A stretch of DNA of 64,000 nt, from contig NZ_JABWGO010000008.1 of assembly GCF_013363995.1 (NCBI RefSeq), forward strand, positions 346,941 through 410,940. Direction: 5' to 3'. The notes under the pieces were generated by a model. That model worked only from the letters and a program-made list of their open reading frames with translations, was not told the origin of the DNA and made no database searches. The translations under genes were made by a program, and so were the position numbers. This document shows positions 51,624-59,438 of this stretch, piece after piece (position 1 is the stretch's first letter; each line of letters opens with the position of its first letter). Source of the stretch: Nonomuraea rhodomycinica. GTDB taxonomy: Bacteria > Actinomycetota > Actinomycetes > Streptosporangiales > Streptosporangiaceae.

Positions 51624-51935
51624 ATGTCTCAGGTACGTCGGCAGCTCGCCCGCCCGCGCCCCAGCTGGGGTTGGCAGGATGATGCCGCGTGCCGGGGTGA
51701 GGACCTCGTACTCTTCTTCGGCCCCGACGGGGAGCGCCAGCCCGAGCGTGACGTACGCGAGCGGAAGGCCAAGGCGATCTGCGCGCAGTGTCCGGTCCGC
51801 ACCGAGTGCCTGGACTACGCGCTGTCCCGCCCGGAGAAGTACGGAACGTGGGGCGGCCTCAACGAGGACGAGCGCGCTTCCGAGCGTCGCCGTCGCATGC
51901 GCCGCGCCGCCAGCGCCGGCATCTCCGCCGCCTGA
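51624..51935 (+). CDS. WhiB-family iron-sulfur regulator
   Basis: A 103-residue Wbl protein. It has the four-cysteine [4Fe-4S] set: one Cys in DDAACRGEDLVLFFGP and three in CAQCPVRTECLDYAL (CxxCxxxxxC). The GTWGGLNEDERA turn and a basic RRRRMRRA DNA-binding tail are also present. The ATG at 51624 has AAGGTGG seven bases before it. Wbl proteins bind sigma factors and respond to redox or development. The subclass is not decided. It follows the iron-regulated gene by 101 bp and has a strong terminator downstream. Confidence 0.93.
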   Translation: MSQVRRQLARPRPSWGWQDDAACRGEDLVLFFGPDGERQPERDVRERKAKAICAQCPVRTECLDYALSRPEKYGTWGGLNEDERASERRRRMRRAASAGISAA

Positions 51936-51972
51936 CCCGCCCGGCCGCCGCGAGCGCGCCACGAGCACCGCG

Positions 51973-52054
51973 TGATCCCGCAGTTGTCCCGATGAACCGG
52001 GGCCCGGCCCCCCGCCGGACCCCGGCGAACCCGGTCGGGACAACTGCATGATCA
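51973..52054. repeat. long imperfect inverted repeat
   Basis: Arms TGATCCCGCAGTTGTCCCGA (51973-51992) and TCGGGACAACTGCATGATCA (52035-52054) pair at 18 of 20 positions around a 42-bp GC-rich centre that can fold itself (ACCGGGG and CCCCGG stretches). It lies just after the whiB gene. It looks like a dispersed extragenic palindrome or a small MITE-like element. Confidence 0.65.
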
Positions 52055-52082
52055 GGCAGGCTTCTCAACCCGAGCACGCGAA

Positions 52083-52115
52083 AGAGCCCGGCGCCTTCCC
52101 TCGGCGCCGGGCTCT
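52083..52115. terminator. strong hairpin terminator after whiB
   Basis: A perfect 13-bp stem AGAGCCCGGCGCC / GGCGCCGGGCTCT with a seven-base loop (TTCCCTC), lying between the convergent whiB and DUF397 genes. A short T-containing tail follows on the plus strand. It suits both directions. Confidence 0.85.
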
Positions 52116-52160
52116 CGTCGTCTCCGGAAACCCCCGTTTCGAGCGGATCAGCCGCCGCGA

Positions 52161-52394
52161 TCAGACGATCAGGTCATCGAACTCCCCGTCCTTGGCCCCC
52201 AGGACGAACGCGGTGATCTCGGCGCGCGTGTAGACGAGCGCGGGATCGTCGGGGAAGCGCGAGTTGCGCATCGCGATCTCCCCGGTCGGAAGGGTGGCCA
52301 CCTCGACGCAGTTGCCGTTGGGGTTGCTCCGCTTGCTCTTCCGCCACACGACGGGAAGACGGCCGGCGGGCGTTCCGTTGCGGAACCCATGCAT
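52161..52394 (-). CDS. DUF397 protein
   Basis: A 77-residue DUF397 protein. VVWRKSKRSNPNGNCVEVATLP is the family signature, with the later MRNSRFPDDPALVYTRAEITAFV and GEFDDL ending. DUF397 proteins usually pair with an XRE regulator and a small HATPase in actinomycete developmental or antibiotic loci (abaA/whiJ-like). The ATG at 52394 has GAGGAGC before it. A TGCACGTGCA palindrome lies 22 bp upstream, like that before its XRE partner. Confidence 0.93.
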   Translation of the reverse strand: MHGFRNGTPAGRLPVVWRKSKRSNPNGNCVEVATLPTGEIAMRNSRFPDDPALVYTRAEITAFVLGAKDGEFDDLIV

Positions 52395-52416
52395 GGAAGA
52401 AGCTCCTCGCTTGCAA

Positions 52417-52428
52417 ATGCACGTGCAT
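52417..52428 (-). promoter_or_regulatory. palindrome upstream of DUF397
   Basis: ATGCACGTGCAT is a perfect 12-bp palindrome. Its core TGCACGTGCA is shared with the 18-bp palindrome upstream of the XRE gene, so it is a likely operator for that regulator. Confidence 0.6.
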
Positions 52429-52507
52429 CCGTGCTTTGCGAGCTGAGATTACGGCAGCGCGCGGCCGGCCACTCCCCTGATGGCCAAATTCCCCCGTATG
52501 GAGTGGG

Positions 52508-53398
52508 TCACAGCGACGAGCGGAGCCCCTCCAGGAAACGCCTGCTCCGCGCCGGCGACTCGGCCTGGATGCTGAGCCGGTCCATCACCCGCGTGTAGTT
52601 CTCCGACTCGGCGGGCTTGTCCAGGTAGAGGGCGCTGGTGAGCTGCTCCATGTAGACGACGTCGGGCAGGTCGCGCTCGGGGAAGCGCAGGATGCTGAAC
52701 GGCCCGCCGGCCGCCGCGTGCCCGCCCCGCTCGAACGGCATCACCTGCACGGTCACGTTGCGCAGGGCGGTCATCTCCAGCAGGTGGTCGATCTGCTCGC
52801 GCATCACCTCGGGGCCGCCGAGCGCGCGCCGCACGACCGCCTCGTCGATCACCGCCCACAGGGTGAGCGCGCCCGCGCCCTCCAGCCGGCGCTGCCGCGT
52901 GGTGCGCAGCCGCACCCGCCGCTCGATCTCCTCCTCCGGGGCCGCCTCGTGCGCCAGCCGGATCACCGCGCGGGCGTAGCCGGGCGCCTGGAGCAGGCCG
53001 GGGACGAACTGGTTCTCGTACGTCCTGATGACCGAGGCCGCGCCCTCCAGGCCGATGTACACCTCGAACCAGGAGGGCAGCAGGTCGCCGTACTTGTGCC
53101 ACCATCCGGGGGCGTTGGCCTGCCGGGCGAGTCCCAGCAGCGGGGCCCGCTCGGCCTCGTCGGTGACGCCGTACAGGGTGAGCAGGTCGGCCACGTCGCG
53201 CTCCTTGAAGCTGACCTGCCCGAGCTCCAGGCGGCTGATCTTGGCGTGAGAAGCGCGAATCGCGTATCCCGCGTCGTCGCGCGAGATACCCTTCTCCGTG
53301 CGGAGCCTGCGCAGCTGGGTGCCCAGCAGGATCCGCAGGACCGTCGGGCTCCCCGGCGTGAAGCCGACGACCCTTCCCTCCGCGCTCGGTGCGCTCAC
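52508..53398 (-). CDS. XRE-family regulator with DUF5753 domain
   Basis: A 296-residue protein. The HTH (about 20-75) reads LLGTQLRRLRTEKGISRDDAGYAIRASHAKISRLELGQVSF in outline, and the DUF5753 domain (about 90-290) contains WWHKYGDLLPSWFEVYIGLEGAASVIRTYE, VPGLLQAPGYARAV and RALGGPEVMREQIDHLLEM. The GTG at 53398 is chosen over an ATG at 53443 because AGGAG lies eight bases before it and the ATG would sit over the palindrome region. The partner DUF397 gene lies 113 bp downstream. Confidence 0.93.
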   Translation of the reverse strand: MSAPSAEGRVVGFTPGSPTVLRILLGTQLRRLRTEKGISRDDAGYAIRASHAKISRLELGQVSFKERDVADLLTLYGVTDEAERAPLLGLARQANAPGWWHKYGDLLPSWFEVYIGLEGAASVIRTYENQFVPGLLQAPGYARAVIRLAHEAAPEEEIERRVRLRTTRQRRLEGAGALTLWAVIDEAVVRRALGGPEVMREQIDHLLEMTALRNVTVQVMPFERGGHAAAGGPFSILRFPERDLPDVVYMEQLTSALYLDKPAESENYTRVMDRLSIQAESPARSRRFLEGLRSSL

Positions 53399-53415
53399 GC
53401 CGTCCACTCCTAGAT

Positions 53416-53433
53416 CATCTGCACGTGCAGATG
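53416..53433 (-). promoter_or_regulatory. 18-bp palindrome upstream of the XRE gene
   Basis: CATCTGCACGTGCAGATG is a perfect 18-bp palindrome. It starts 17 bp before the GTG at 53398 and shares the TGCACGTGCA core with 52417-52428. It is probably the regulator's own operator. Confidence 0.7.
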
Positions 53434-53531
53434 CGATTTGCATCCGTAAACGACGAAAAGTCTTGCATCGGAAAGCGCATCCCGTAAAGATGGCTGTGGA
53501 TCACTTAACAGACCGCGCATCGGGGGCCACG

Positions 53532-54002
53532 ATGACGACTTTCGACGCACGGCCACAAGCCGCCGCCGCGGGGGCCCGGCCGCCGGAGTGGCTGGCGTCC
53601 GTCCTGCTGGGCGGGCTGCCGACGCCGTGCGACGCGGTCTTCCCCTTCCACGGGCTGGTCGAGCCGGCGTGCGTCTCCTCGGCGCGGCGCTTCGTCGACC
53701 GCACGCTGGCCGGCTGGGGCTCGGACGGCGTGGCGTTCGAGGCGCAGCTCGTGGTCTCCGAACTCGTCACCAACGCGATGCGGCACGGCGGCGGCATCGA
53801 CGAGCTGCGGCTGCTGGCCTACGGCACCGAGCTGGCCTGCGTGGTCACCGACCGCAGCCCGGCCGCGCCGGTCGCGGTCCGTCCCGACCTGTTCGCGGAG
53901 TTCGGGCGCGGGTTACGGCTGGTCGAGGCGATCTGCACCACGTGGGGCTGGGTGGTCTCCAGCACCCGGCGCAAAGTCGTCTGGGCCGTCCTCGCCGCGT
54001 AA
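53532..54002 (+). CDS. anti-sigma factor-like ATP-binding protein (RsbW/HATPase)
   Basis: A 156-residue HATPase_c protein of the RsbW/SpoIIAB type. The N box reads VVSELVTNAMRHGGGIDELRL; the G1 region is CVVTDRSPAAPVA, and FGRGLRLVEAICTTWGW is the second ATP motif. These proteins bind sigma factors or anti-anti-sigma factors. It is divergent from the XRE gene and completes the XRE/DUF397/HATPase triad. The ATG at 53532 has GGGGG before it; an in-frame ATG at 53490 is the alternative. Confidence 0.88.
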   Translation: MTTFDARPQAAAAGARPPEWLASVLLGGLPTPCDAVFPFHGLVEPACVSSARRFVDRTLAGWGSDGVAFEAQLVVSELVTNAMRHGGGIDELRLLAYGTELACVVTDRSPAAPVAVRPDLFAEFGRGLRLVEAICTTWGWVVSSTRRKVVWAVLAA

Positions 54003-54077
54003 GGGATCGCATTACTTCTGACCTGCCATAAGAGCATTTATTGGCCCCTCGGGGGTGGTGCCCCTACTGTGTGCCCG

Positions 54078-54743
54078 GTGAAGACGACATTGATCACGGG
54101 TGGGTCGAGCGGCATCGGGCTCGCGCTCGCGCGACGGCTGGTCGCCGACGGGCAGGCGGTCGCCGTCACCGGCCGCGACGAGAGCAGGCTGGCCCAGGTG
54201 CCCGGCGTGCTGCGGCTGCCCGGCGACGCCACCGATCACGACTCCGTGCGGGACGCCGTGGAGGCGACCGTCAAGGAGTACGGCAGGCTCGACCACGTCG
54301 TCGCCAACGCCGGTTTCTCCACCCACGGCCCGTTCACCGAGACGGACCCGGACCGGCTGCGCGACATGGTGCTCACCAACGTCCTCGGCCCCGCTCTGCT
54401 GGTGAAGGCCGCGCTGCCCGCGCTGCGCGAGACCCGCGGCCGGATCGTGCTGATCGGCAGCGTCGCCGGCTTCCGCCACGCGCCGGGCAACATGTACTCG
54501 GTGACGAAGTGGGCGGTGACCGCGCTCGCCGAGAACACCCGCCTGCTGGTGACCGGCGACGGCGTCGGCGTGACGCTGATCGCGCCCGGCCGGGTGGACA
54601 CCGCGTTCTGGCCGGACGGCCGCCCCGACGGGCCGCTGCTCACCGCCGGCAACATCGCCGACGCCGTCGCCTGGGCGCTGGCCCAGCCGGAGGGCGTGGA
54701 CGTGAACACCGTCGTGGTGCGTCCCACCGGCCAGCCCGCCTGA
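54078..54743 (+). CDS. short-chain dehydrogenase/reductase
   Basis: A 221-residue classical SDR: TTLITGGSSGIGLALARRL (cofactor motif), VVANAGFSTHGP, LIGSVAGF with the catalytic Ser, and MYSVTKWAV with Tyr and Lys of YxxxK. Arg in VTGRDES after strand 2 suggests NADP. The GTG at 54078 has no ribosome site; TTGGCC and TACTGT at 54041 and 54065 would give a leaderless message from this GTG. The substrate is unknown. Confidence 0.9.
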   Translation: MKTTLITGGSSGIGLALARRLVADGQAVAVTGRDESRLAQVPGVLRLPGDATDHDSVRDAVEATVKEYGRLDHVVANAGFSTHGPFTETDPDRLRDMVLTNVLGPALLVKAALPALRETRGRIVLIGSVAGFRHAPGNMYSVTKWAVTALAENTRLLVTGDGVGVTLIAPGRVDTAFWPDGRPDGPLLTAGNIADAVAWALAQPEGVDVNTVVVRPTGQPA

Positions 54744-54764
54744 TGCCCGCCCTCTACACCCGTT

Positions 54765-54962
54765 TTGCCGGTGCTGGAGGCCGTGCACCACCAGAGACCC
54801 GTCTGGGAGGGCGGCACCACGCTGGCCGTCTACTGGCTGGAGCTGCTGCTGCTCGGCGCGATGCTGCTGGCGAGCATCACGTACGTCAGCATCCTGCTGA
54901 TCGTTCCTGCTCCAGCTCAACTCCGCGATCGCCCCCGGATGCGGCGGCTCAGCGGCTTCTGA
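54765..54962 (+). pseudogene. possible remnant of a membrane protein gene
   Basis: A 65-codon frame with one strongly hydrophobic segment (YWLELLLLGAMLLASITYVSI). No ribosome site precedes it and it is followed by a normal intergenic stretch. It could be a real small membrane protein or the remains of a larger gene. The rest of the 54744-55009 gap shows nothing. Confidence 0.3.
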
Positions 54963-55009
54963 CGCGACTCGTCGGCGTCCGGCGCGTCGAGCCTCGCCGC
55001 CGGGCCTGT

Positions 55010-55792
55010 TCAGGTGCTCAGGGCGGCCGGGTCCACCAGCGCCCGCACCACGACGAACAGCGCCACGGCGAAGATGAGGTAGGCGAACCAGCGGCGCAGC
55101 CGCACCGCCTCCAGGCGGCGGCCCAGCCGGGCGGCGGCCAGCGACCCGGCCACCGCCGCCGCGGTGAAGAGCGCGATGACGCCGTGGTCCAGCTCCGCGT
55201 CCCCGGCGTGCGCGGCGAACCCGGCGACCGCGTTGACCACCACGATCAGCAGCGAGGTGCCGACCGCGTCCGTCATCGGCAGCCCCAGACCGAGCACCAG
55301 GGCGGGAATGACGAGGAAGCCGCCGCCGACGCCGAACAGCCCGGTCAGAACGCCCACGACCGCGCCCGCGAGGATGCTCTTGGGCAGGCAACTGCGCCAG
55401 TTGACGCCGCCGCCGGGCAGCGCGCACGCCCCGCCCACGGCGCTCCGTTCGGCCAGCATCCGCCAGCCGGCCACCGCCATCAGGGCGGCGAAGCCGACCA
55501 GCACCACCTGCGGCGACAGCAGGCGCCCCAGAGCGGCACCGGCGAACGCGGCCGCCGCCCCCGCGCCGCCGAAGACGGCGGCGACGCGCCAGCGCACCTG
55601 ACGGGCGCGGATGCGGGGCAGCACGGCGGTGGCCGAGGAGATCCCCACCACGAGGAGGGAGGCCGGCACGGCGGACGCCAGCGGCAGACCCGCGCCATAG
55701 ACCAGGGCGGGCACCGCCAGGATGGAGCCGCCGCCGCCCAGCAGCCCGAGCAGGACACCGATCACGGCACCGAGACCGAGTGCGGTCAGCAT
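55010..55792 (-). CDS. TauE/SafE-family sulfite/sulfur-anion exporter
   Basis: A 260-residue membrane protein with about eight helices. The two TauE/SafE signature repeats are GVLLGLLGGGGSILAVPALVY and GVLTGLFGVGGGFLVIPALVLG, and AVGTSLLIVVVNAVAG follows the second. In cst-type operons this protein exports sulfite or thiosulfate-type anions, the end products of persulfide oxidation. ATG at 55792. Last gene of the persulfide operon (PDO-rhodanese, rhodanese, TauE); the gap to the rhodanese gene (55793-55893) has GGCCGGTTC repeats. Confidence 0.9.
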   Translation of the reverse strand: MLTALGLGAVIGVLLGLLGGGGSILAVPALVYGAGLPLASAVPASLLVVGISSATAVLPRIRARQVRWRVAAVFGGAGAAAAFAGAALGRLLSPQVVLVGFAALMAVAGWRMLAERSAVGGACALPGGGVNWRSCLPKSILAGAVVGVLTGLFGVGGGFLVIPALVLGLGLPMTDAVGTSLLIVVVNAVAGFAAHAGDAELDHGVIALFTAAAVAGSLAAARLGRRLEAVRLRRWFAYLIFAVALFVVVRALVDPAALST

Positions 55793-55893
55793 CGCCGTCC
55801 CCGTTCAGTCGCCCGGGCCGGCCGGTTCGGCCGGTTCGGCCGGGTGCGGCGGGCGCTCCGGCCGGGGCGGGAGGACCGGGCCCGTCCCGGAGC

Positions 55894-56484
55894 TCACCTG
55901 TGCTCCTTGACCAGGGCGCCCAGCACGGTGGCGATGTCGGTGCGGGGGCCGCGGTTGTAGGGGAGCCTGGCCAGGGCCATGCCCATGGCGCAGGTGCCCG
56001 ACAGGGCGGCGAAGGTCAGCCCGGCGCCGACGACGCCGGCGATCCACTTGGCCGGTTCGTACGCGGTGCTGGCCACGACCGAGGCCAGCACGAGGGAGCC
56101 GGCGACCAGACGCACCTGGCGCTCCAATTCCCAGCGGGGTCGGCCGGTGGCGACCGGGGCGCCGGCGGCCCGCCAGGCGGTGATCCCGCCGGACAGGACG
56201 CGCGGGCCGGGCAGCCCCGCGCCCGCCAGGGCCTGCCGGGCCTGATCGGCGCGCCGGCCGGAGTGGCAGATGAGCACCACCTGCTCATCCAGGTGGGCGC
56301 GCAGCTCGTCGCGGTGCTCGCGCAGCAGGTCCAGCGGCACGTTATGGGATCCGGGGATGTGGGCGGTCTCGAACTCACCAGGGGTGCGTACGTCGATCAG
56401 CCGGGGTCCGGCGCCGGATTCCAGCAGCCGCCGCAGGGCGGCGGCATCCAGGTCGGCGGGGGCCTTCGGGGCATCGGCGGTCAT
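55894..56484 (-). CDS. rhodanese with C-terminal membrane segments
   Basis: A 196-residue protein: a rhodanese domain (about 12-110) with LIDVRTPGEFETAHIPGSHNVPL and the active-site loop ICHSGRRADQA (Cys near 73), followed by two hydrophobic segments (LVAGSLVLASVVAST and IAGVVGAGLTFAALSGTCAMGMAL) of the DUF2892 type. It would transfer sulfane sulfur at the inner face of the membrane. ATG at 56484 with GAAGGAG before it. It lies between the persulfide dioxygenase and TauE. Confidence 0.9.
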   Translation of the reverse strand: MTADAPKAPADLDAAALRRLLESGAGPRLIDVRTPGEFETAHIPGSHNVPLDLLREHRDELRAHLDEQVVLICHSGRRADQARQALAGAGLPGPRVLSGGITAWRAAGAPVATGRPRWELERQVRLVAGSLVLASVVASTAYEPAKWIAGVVGAGLTFAALSGTCAMGMALARLPYNRGPRTDIATVLGALVKEHR

Positions 56485-56566
56485 GCGGTCTCCTTCTCGA
56501 GGGATGAGGGGTTCCGGGAAGCGGCCTCGTTCCGATCGGCCCGTCCCGAGGGCGGTCTCCGGACGG

Positions 56567-57964
56567 TCAGGTCTCGGGGCCGGTGATGGTCAGGCCCGCG
56601 CCGGCGGCCTCGGCGTAGGCGTCGTCGATGTGCACCACCTCTCGTCCGGCCCGCTTCAGCAGGCTGGTGGCGGCGGCGGCCCGGTAGCCGGAGCCGCAGT
56701 GCACCCACACTGTCCCCTCCGGCACCTCGGCCAGGCGCGCGGGCAGCTCGGGCAGCGGGACGCGGGTCGCGCCGTCGATGTGCCCGGCCCGCCACTCACC
56801 CTCCAGGCGCACGTCCAGCACCACGTCAGGGGCGGGCAGCTGCCGCGGGGCACGGCCGGCGAGGGCGGCGGCCAGGTCGGCGAACGTGGCCACCGGCACC
56901 TCGCCCAGCCGGGACTCGTCGCCGCCGGCCCACTGCTCGGGAGTGCCGGTCGCGGCGGCAGCGGGGCGGTCGATGCCGATGCGGGCCAGCTCGCGCTGGG
57001 CGGCGGCGACCTGCTCGGGACTCTCGCCCAGCAGGGTGATGGGCGCTCCCCACGGGGCCATCCAGGCCAGCCAGGTGGACATCGGCCCGTCCAGCCCGAA
57101 GCTGAGCGTGCCGGTCAGGTGCCGCTGCGCGAACGCCTTGCGCGAGCGCAGATCCACCACCCATTCCCCGGCCGCGACCCGCTCCCGTAGCTGGTCGGCG
57201 TCGGCGCTCCGCACCGGGGTCAGGTCGATCGGCTCGGCGCCCGCGCTGTTGCGCGCGCCCATGTGGGCGTAGTAGGCCGGGTAGGCGTCCAGGTCCGCCA
57301 GCGTCTGGGTGACGAAGTCGTCGGCCTCCAGCCGCAGCACCGGGTTGGACCGCTTCTCCCGGCCGATGGTGGACGCCGAGGCGTCGGACTGGGTGGCCGA
57401 GCAGAAGCTGCCGAACCCGTGGGTGGGCCAGATGTGCGCGCCGTCGGGCAGCAGGTCGGCCAGCCGGCGCGCCGAGGCGTGCTGGTGGTGGGCCAGGGTG
57501 TGGGCGTGCCGGGCGCCGAGCAGGTCGGTGCGGCCGGTGGTGCCGAACAGCAGCGATCCGCCGGTGAAGACGCCTTCCGGCCCGGCCGGGCCGGACAGGA
57601 CGTAGGACAGGTGGTGGAAGGTGTGGCCCGGGGTGGCCACCACCGAGAGGCGCATCGTCTCCGACAGGACGATCTCGTCGCCGTCGGCGACCGCGCTCCG
57701 CTCGAAGTCCACGGCGTCGGCCCCGGCGACCAGGTAGGTGGCGCCGGTCAGGCGGGCCAGGGCCAGGCCGCCGGAGACGTAGTCGTTGTGCAGGTGGGTC
57801 TCGGCCACGTGCGTGACGCGCACCCCCAGCCGGCCGGCCAGGGACAGGATGCGGTCGATGTCGCGTTGCGGGTCGACCACCAGCGCCACGCGGCCGTCGT
57901 GGGCCAGGTAGCTGCGGTCGCCCAGGGAGGTGGTCTCCACCACCTCGACGTGGATCGTGCTCAT
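56567..57964 (-). CDS. persulfide dioxygenase-rhodanese (MBL fold, CstB/BlhA type)
   Basis: A 465-residue fusion. The N-terminal metallo-beta-lactamase domain has the metal motif THLHNDYVSGG, then TPGHTFHHLSY and VFTGGSLLFGTTGRTDLLG; WPTHGFGSFC carries the last His. Two rhodanese domains follow (about 265-350 and 365-465); only the second has a clear catalytic Cys, in VWVHCGSGYRAA. It oxidises glutathione or mycothiol-type persulfide to sulfite. The ATG at 57964 overlaps the stop of a 27-codon ORF (ATGA) and has only a poor ribosome site, so coupling is likely. Confidence 0.9.
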   Translation of the reverse strand: MSTIHVEVVETTSLGDRSYLAHDGRVALVVDPQRDIDRILSLAGRLGVRVTHVAETHLHNDYVSGGLALARLTGATYLVAGADAVDFERSAVADGDEIVLSETMRLSVVATPGHTFHHLSYVLSGPAGPEGVFTGGSLLFGTTGRTDLLGARHAHTLAHHQHASARRLADLLPDGAHIWPTHGFGSFCSATQSDASASTIGREKRSNPVLRLEADDFVTQTLADLDAYPAYYAHMGARNSAGAEPIDLTPVRSADADQLRERVAAGEWVVDLRSRKAFAQRHLTGTLSFGLDGPMSTWLAWMAPWGAPITLLGESPEQVAAAQRELARIGIDRPAAAATGTPEQWAGGDESRLGEVPVATFADLAAALAGRAPRQLPAPDVVLDVRLEGEWRAGHIDGATRVPLPELPARLAEVPEGTVWVHCGSGYRAAAATSLLKRAGREVVHIDDAYAEAAGAGLTITGPET

Positions 57965-58044
57965 CGTCTCGCCGCCTTCGCCGACGTCGGCGTCAGGTCG
58001 CCGCGCCGTATCCCGTCAAGGCTCATCTCACGGTACGTGCTCAT
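57961..58044 (-). CDS. 27-residue small ORF coupled to persulfide dioxygenase
   Basis: ATG at 58044 with AAAGGAG four bases before it, 28 codons, and a TGA overlapping the persulfide dioxygenase ATG. It encodes a basic peptide beginning MSTYREMSLDGIRRGD and ending AKAARR. It lies immediately downstream of the CsoR-type operator at 58062-58077, so it is the first ORF of the transcript. It may act as a leader that feeds ribosomes to the dioxygenase gene or be a functional micropeptide. Both genes begin with ATGAGCACG. I do not recognise a family. Confidence 0.55.
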   Translation of the reverse strand: MSTYREMSLDGIRRGDLTPTSAKAARR

Positions 58045-58061
58045 GGAACTCCTTTGCGAAT

Positions 58062-58077
58062 ATACCCGGGGGGGTAT
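58062..58077 (-). promoter_or_regulatory. CsoR/CstR-type operator before the persulfide operon
   Basis: ATACCCGGGGGGGTAT has perfect 6-bp arms ATACCC/GGGTAT around a G-tract, the form of known CsoR-family operators. It lies 18 bp before the 27-residue ORF that precedes the dioxygenase gene. Confidence 0.8.
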
Positions 58078-58147
58078 CCAGACGGCAAAAAGATGTGACA
58101 TGTCCCCGCCCGCCGGCCCGGCGAGCGGGAACCCGCTTCCGGCCGGG

Positions 58148-58417
58148 TCAGGACAGAGCCAGGAACAGCTTCTCCAGCCGCTCGGGGCTGATCGGCGGCT
58201 CCTCGCCGCGCTCGCGCGCCACCTGGCACTGCTGCAGGCCGGTTGAAATGATTTTGAATCCGGCCCGGTCCAGCGCCTTGGACACCGCCGCGAGCTGGGT
58301 CAGCACCTGCTCGCAGTCCGCGGCGTTCTCGATCATGGCGATCACGCCGCCCAACTGACCGTGCGCCCGCTTGAGCCGGGTGAGGGCGTCGGCCAGGACG
58401 GTCGCGTCCATCTCCAT
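58148..58417 (-). CDS. cstR: CsoR/CstR-family persulfide-sensing repressor
   Basis: An 89-residue all-helical DUF156 protein. It has LADALTRLKRAHGQLGGVIAMIE and two conserved cysteines, in NAADCEQVL and TGLQQCQVA. The His that copper-sensing CsoR proteins carry four residues before the second Cys is Gly here, so copper binding is unlikely, and the Cys pair fits CstR, which forms a tri- or tetrasulfide bridge. The ATG at 58417 has GAGGTGG before it. Operators lie upstream of this gene and of the persulfide operon next to it. Confidence 0.85.
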   Translation of the reverse strand: MEMDATVLADALTRLKRAHGQLGGVIAMIENAADCEQVLTQLAAVSKALDRAGFKIISTGLQQCQVARERGEEPPISPERLEKLFLALS

Positions 58418-58505
58418 GGTGTCCACCTCGGGATCCGGTGTGCCGTTGGGGTGCATGAGCGCGGCGTCCTCGGAGGAAGCGGTCCGGCGCTCACTCCTCC
58501 TCAAC

Positions 58506-58525
58506 ATATACCCCCCGAGGTATAT
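58506..58525 (-). promoter_or_regulatory. CsoR/CstR-type operator before cstR
   Basis: ATATACC and GGTATAT form perfect 7-bp arms around CCCCGA. It lies about 90 bp before the chosen cstR start and implies autoregulation. Confidence 0.75.
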
Positions 58526-58570
58526 TCCAGGCGGTGGGGTCAGGCCGGGCCACACATGCCCGGGCGCCGG

Positions 58571-59215
58571 TCAGGGACCCGGCTCTCCCCTGCCCTGGGC
58601 CAGCAGGTCCAGCACGTCGGCGTCGCTGAGCTGGTCGAAGTGGGCGTACCACTGGCCGACCGCGCGGAAGTCGGGCGGCATCGCCAGCACCACCACCTCG
58701 TCGGCCTCCTCCCGCAGCGCGTACACCGTCTCGCGGGCCCCGACGGGCACCGCAAGGGTGAGCCAGGCCGGCTTCGCGCGCCGCACGGCCCGCAGCGCCG
58801 CCCGCGCGGTGCCGCCGGTCGCGAGCCCGTCGTCCACCACGACCACCTCGCGCCCGGCCAGCTCGGGCAGCGGCCGGTCACCCCGGTAGACCCGCACCCG
58901 CCGGGCCAGTTCGCGGCGCTCGTCCTCGACGACGCCGGCCACCGACGACGGCCGCAGCCCGAGGCGGGCGAGCAGCGGCAGGTCCAGCACGGGCTCGCCG
59001 CCCTCGGCTATCGCGCCGACGCCCAGCTCGGGCATCGGCGGGTAGCCGATCTTGCGGGTGACGAGCACGTCCAGCACGCCGCCCAGCCGCCGCGCGACGG
59101 GCAGCGCCACGGCGACGCCGCCCCGGGGCAGGGCGAGGACCACGGGGTCGTGAAGGTCGCGCAGCCGCTCGGCCAGCAGCTCACCGGCCTCGGCCCGGTC
59201 CGCGAACACGTCCAT
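58571..59215 (-). CDS. phosphoribosyltransferase-domain protein
   Basis: A 214-residue type I phosphoribosyltransferase. The PRPP-binding loop is VVVVDDGLATGGTARAAL; LALPRGGVAVALPVARRL and RKIGYPPMPELGVGAIAEGG are typical of the stand-alone family often found beside dienelactone hydrolases or erythromycin-esterase-like genes. The natural base is not known. ATG at 59215. The 223-bp gap to the RsgA gene is GC-rich with degenerate GCGCACCCGGGCGCA repeats and no gene. Confidence 0.85.
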   Translation of the reverse strand: MDVFADRAEAGELLAERLRDLHDPVVLALPRGGVAVALPVARRLGGVLDVLVTRKIGYPPMPELGVGAIAEGGEPVLDLPLLARLGLRPSSVAGVVEDERRELARRVRVYRGDRPLPELAGREVVVVDDGLATGGTARAALRAVRRAKPAWLTLAVPVGARETVYALREEADEVVVLAMPPDFRAVGQWYAHFDQLSDADVLDLLAQGRGEPGP

Positions 59216-59438
59216 GCCCTGGTCCTACCCCCACCCCGGCCCCGCTCCCCCGGCTACCGCCGCGCACCCGGGCGCATGGACCCGGCCGGCCCCCGCCGCG
59301 TGCCCGGGCGCACGGCCTTCCCCCCATCCGCTCCCCGTGCGCGTGCGGACAAGACGCCCGCCACGCCGAACGTGCACACGGATGCGGACAGGACACCCGC
59401 ACCATGAACGCGCCCGCGGACCCGAGGAGCAGGACGGG

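Noticed and set aside
32360..52500. Further GCCAAATT matches (for example near 52482) as PucR sites
   Set aside because: Only the 8-bp core fits and no inverted partner is present, so these look like chance matches.
58148..58417. Copper-sensing CsoR
   Set aside because: The His ligand before the second Cys is Gly, and the neighbours are persulfide genes with no copper ATPase.
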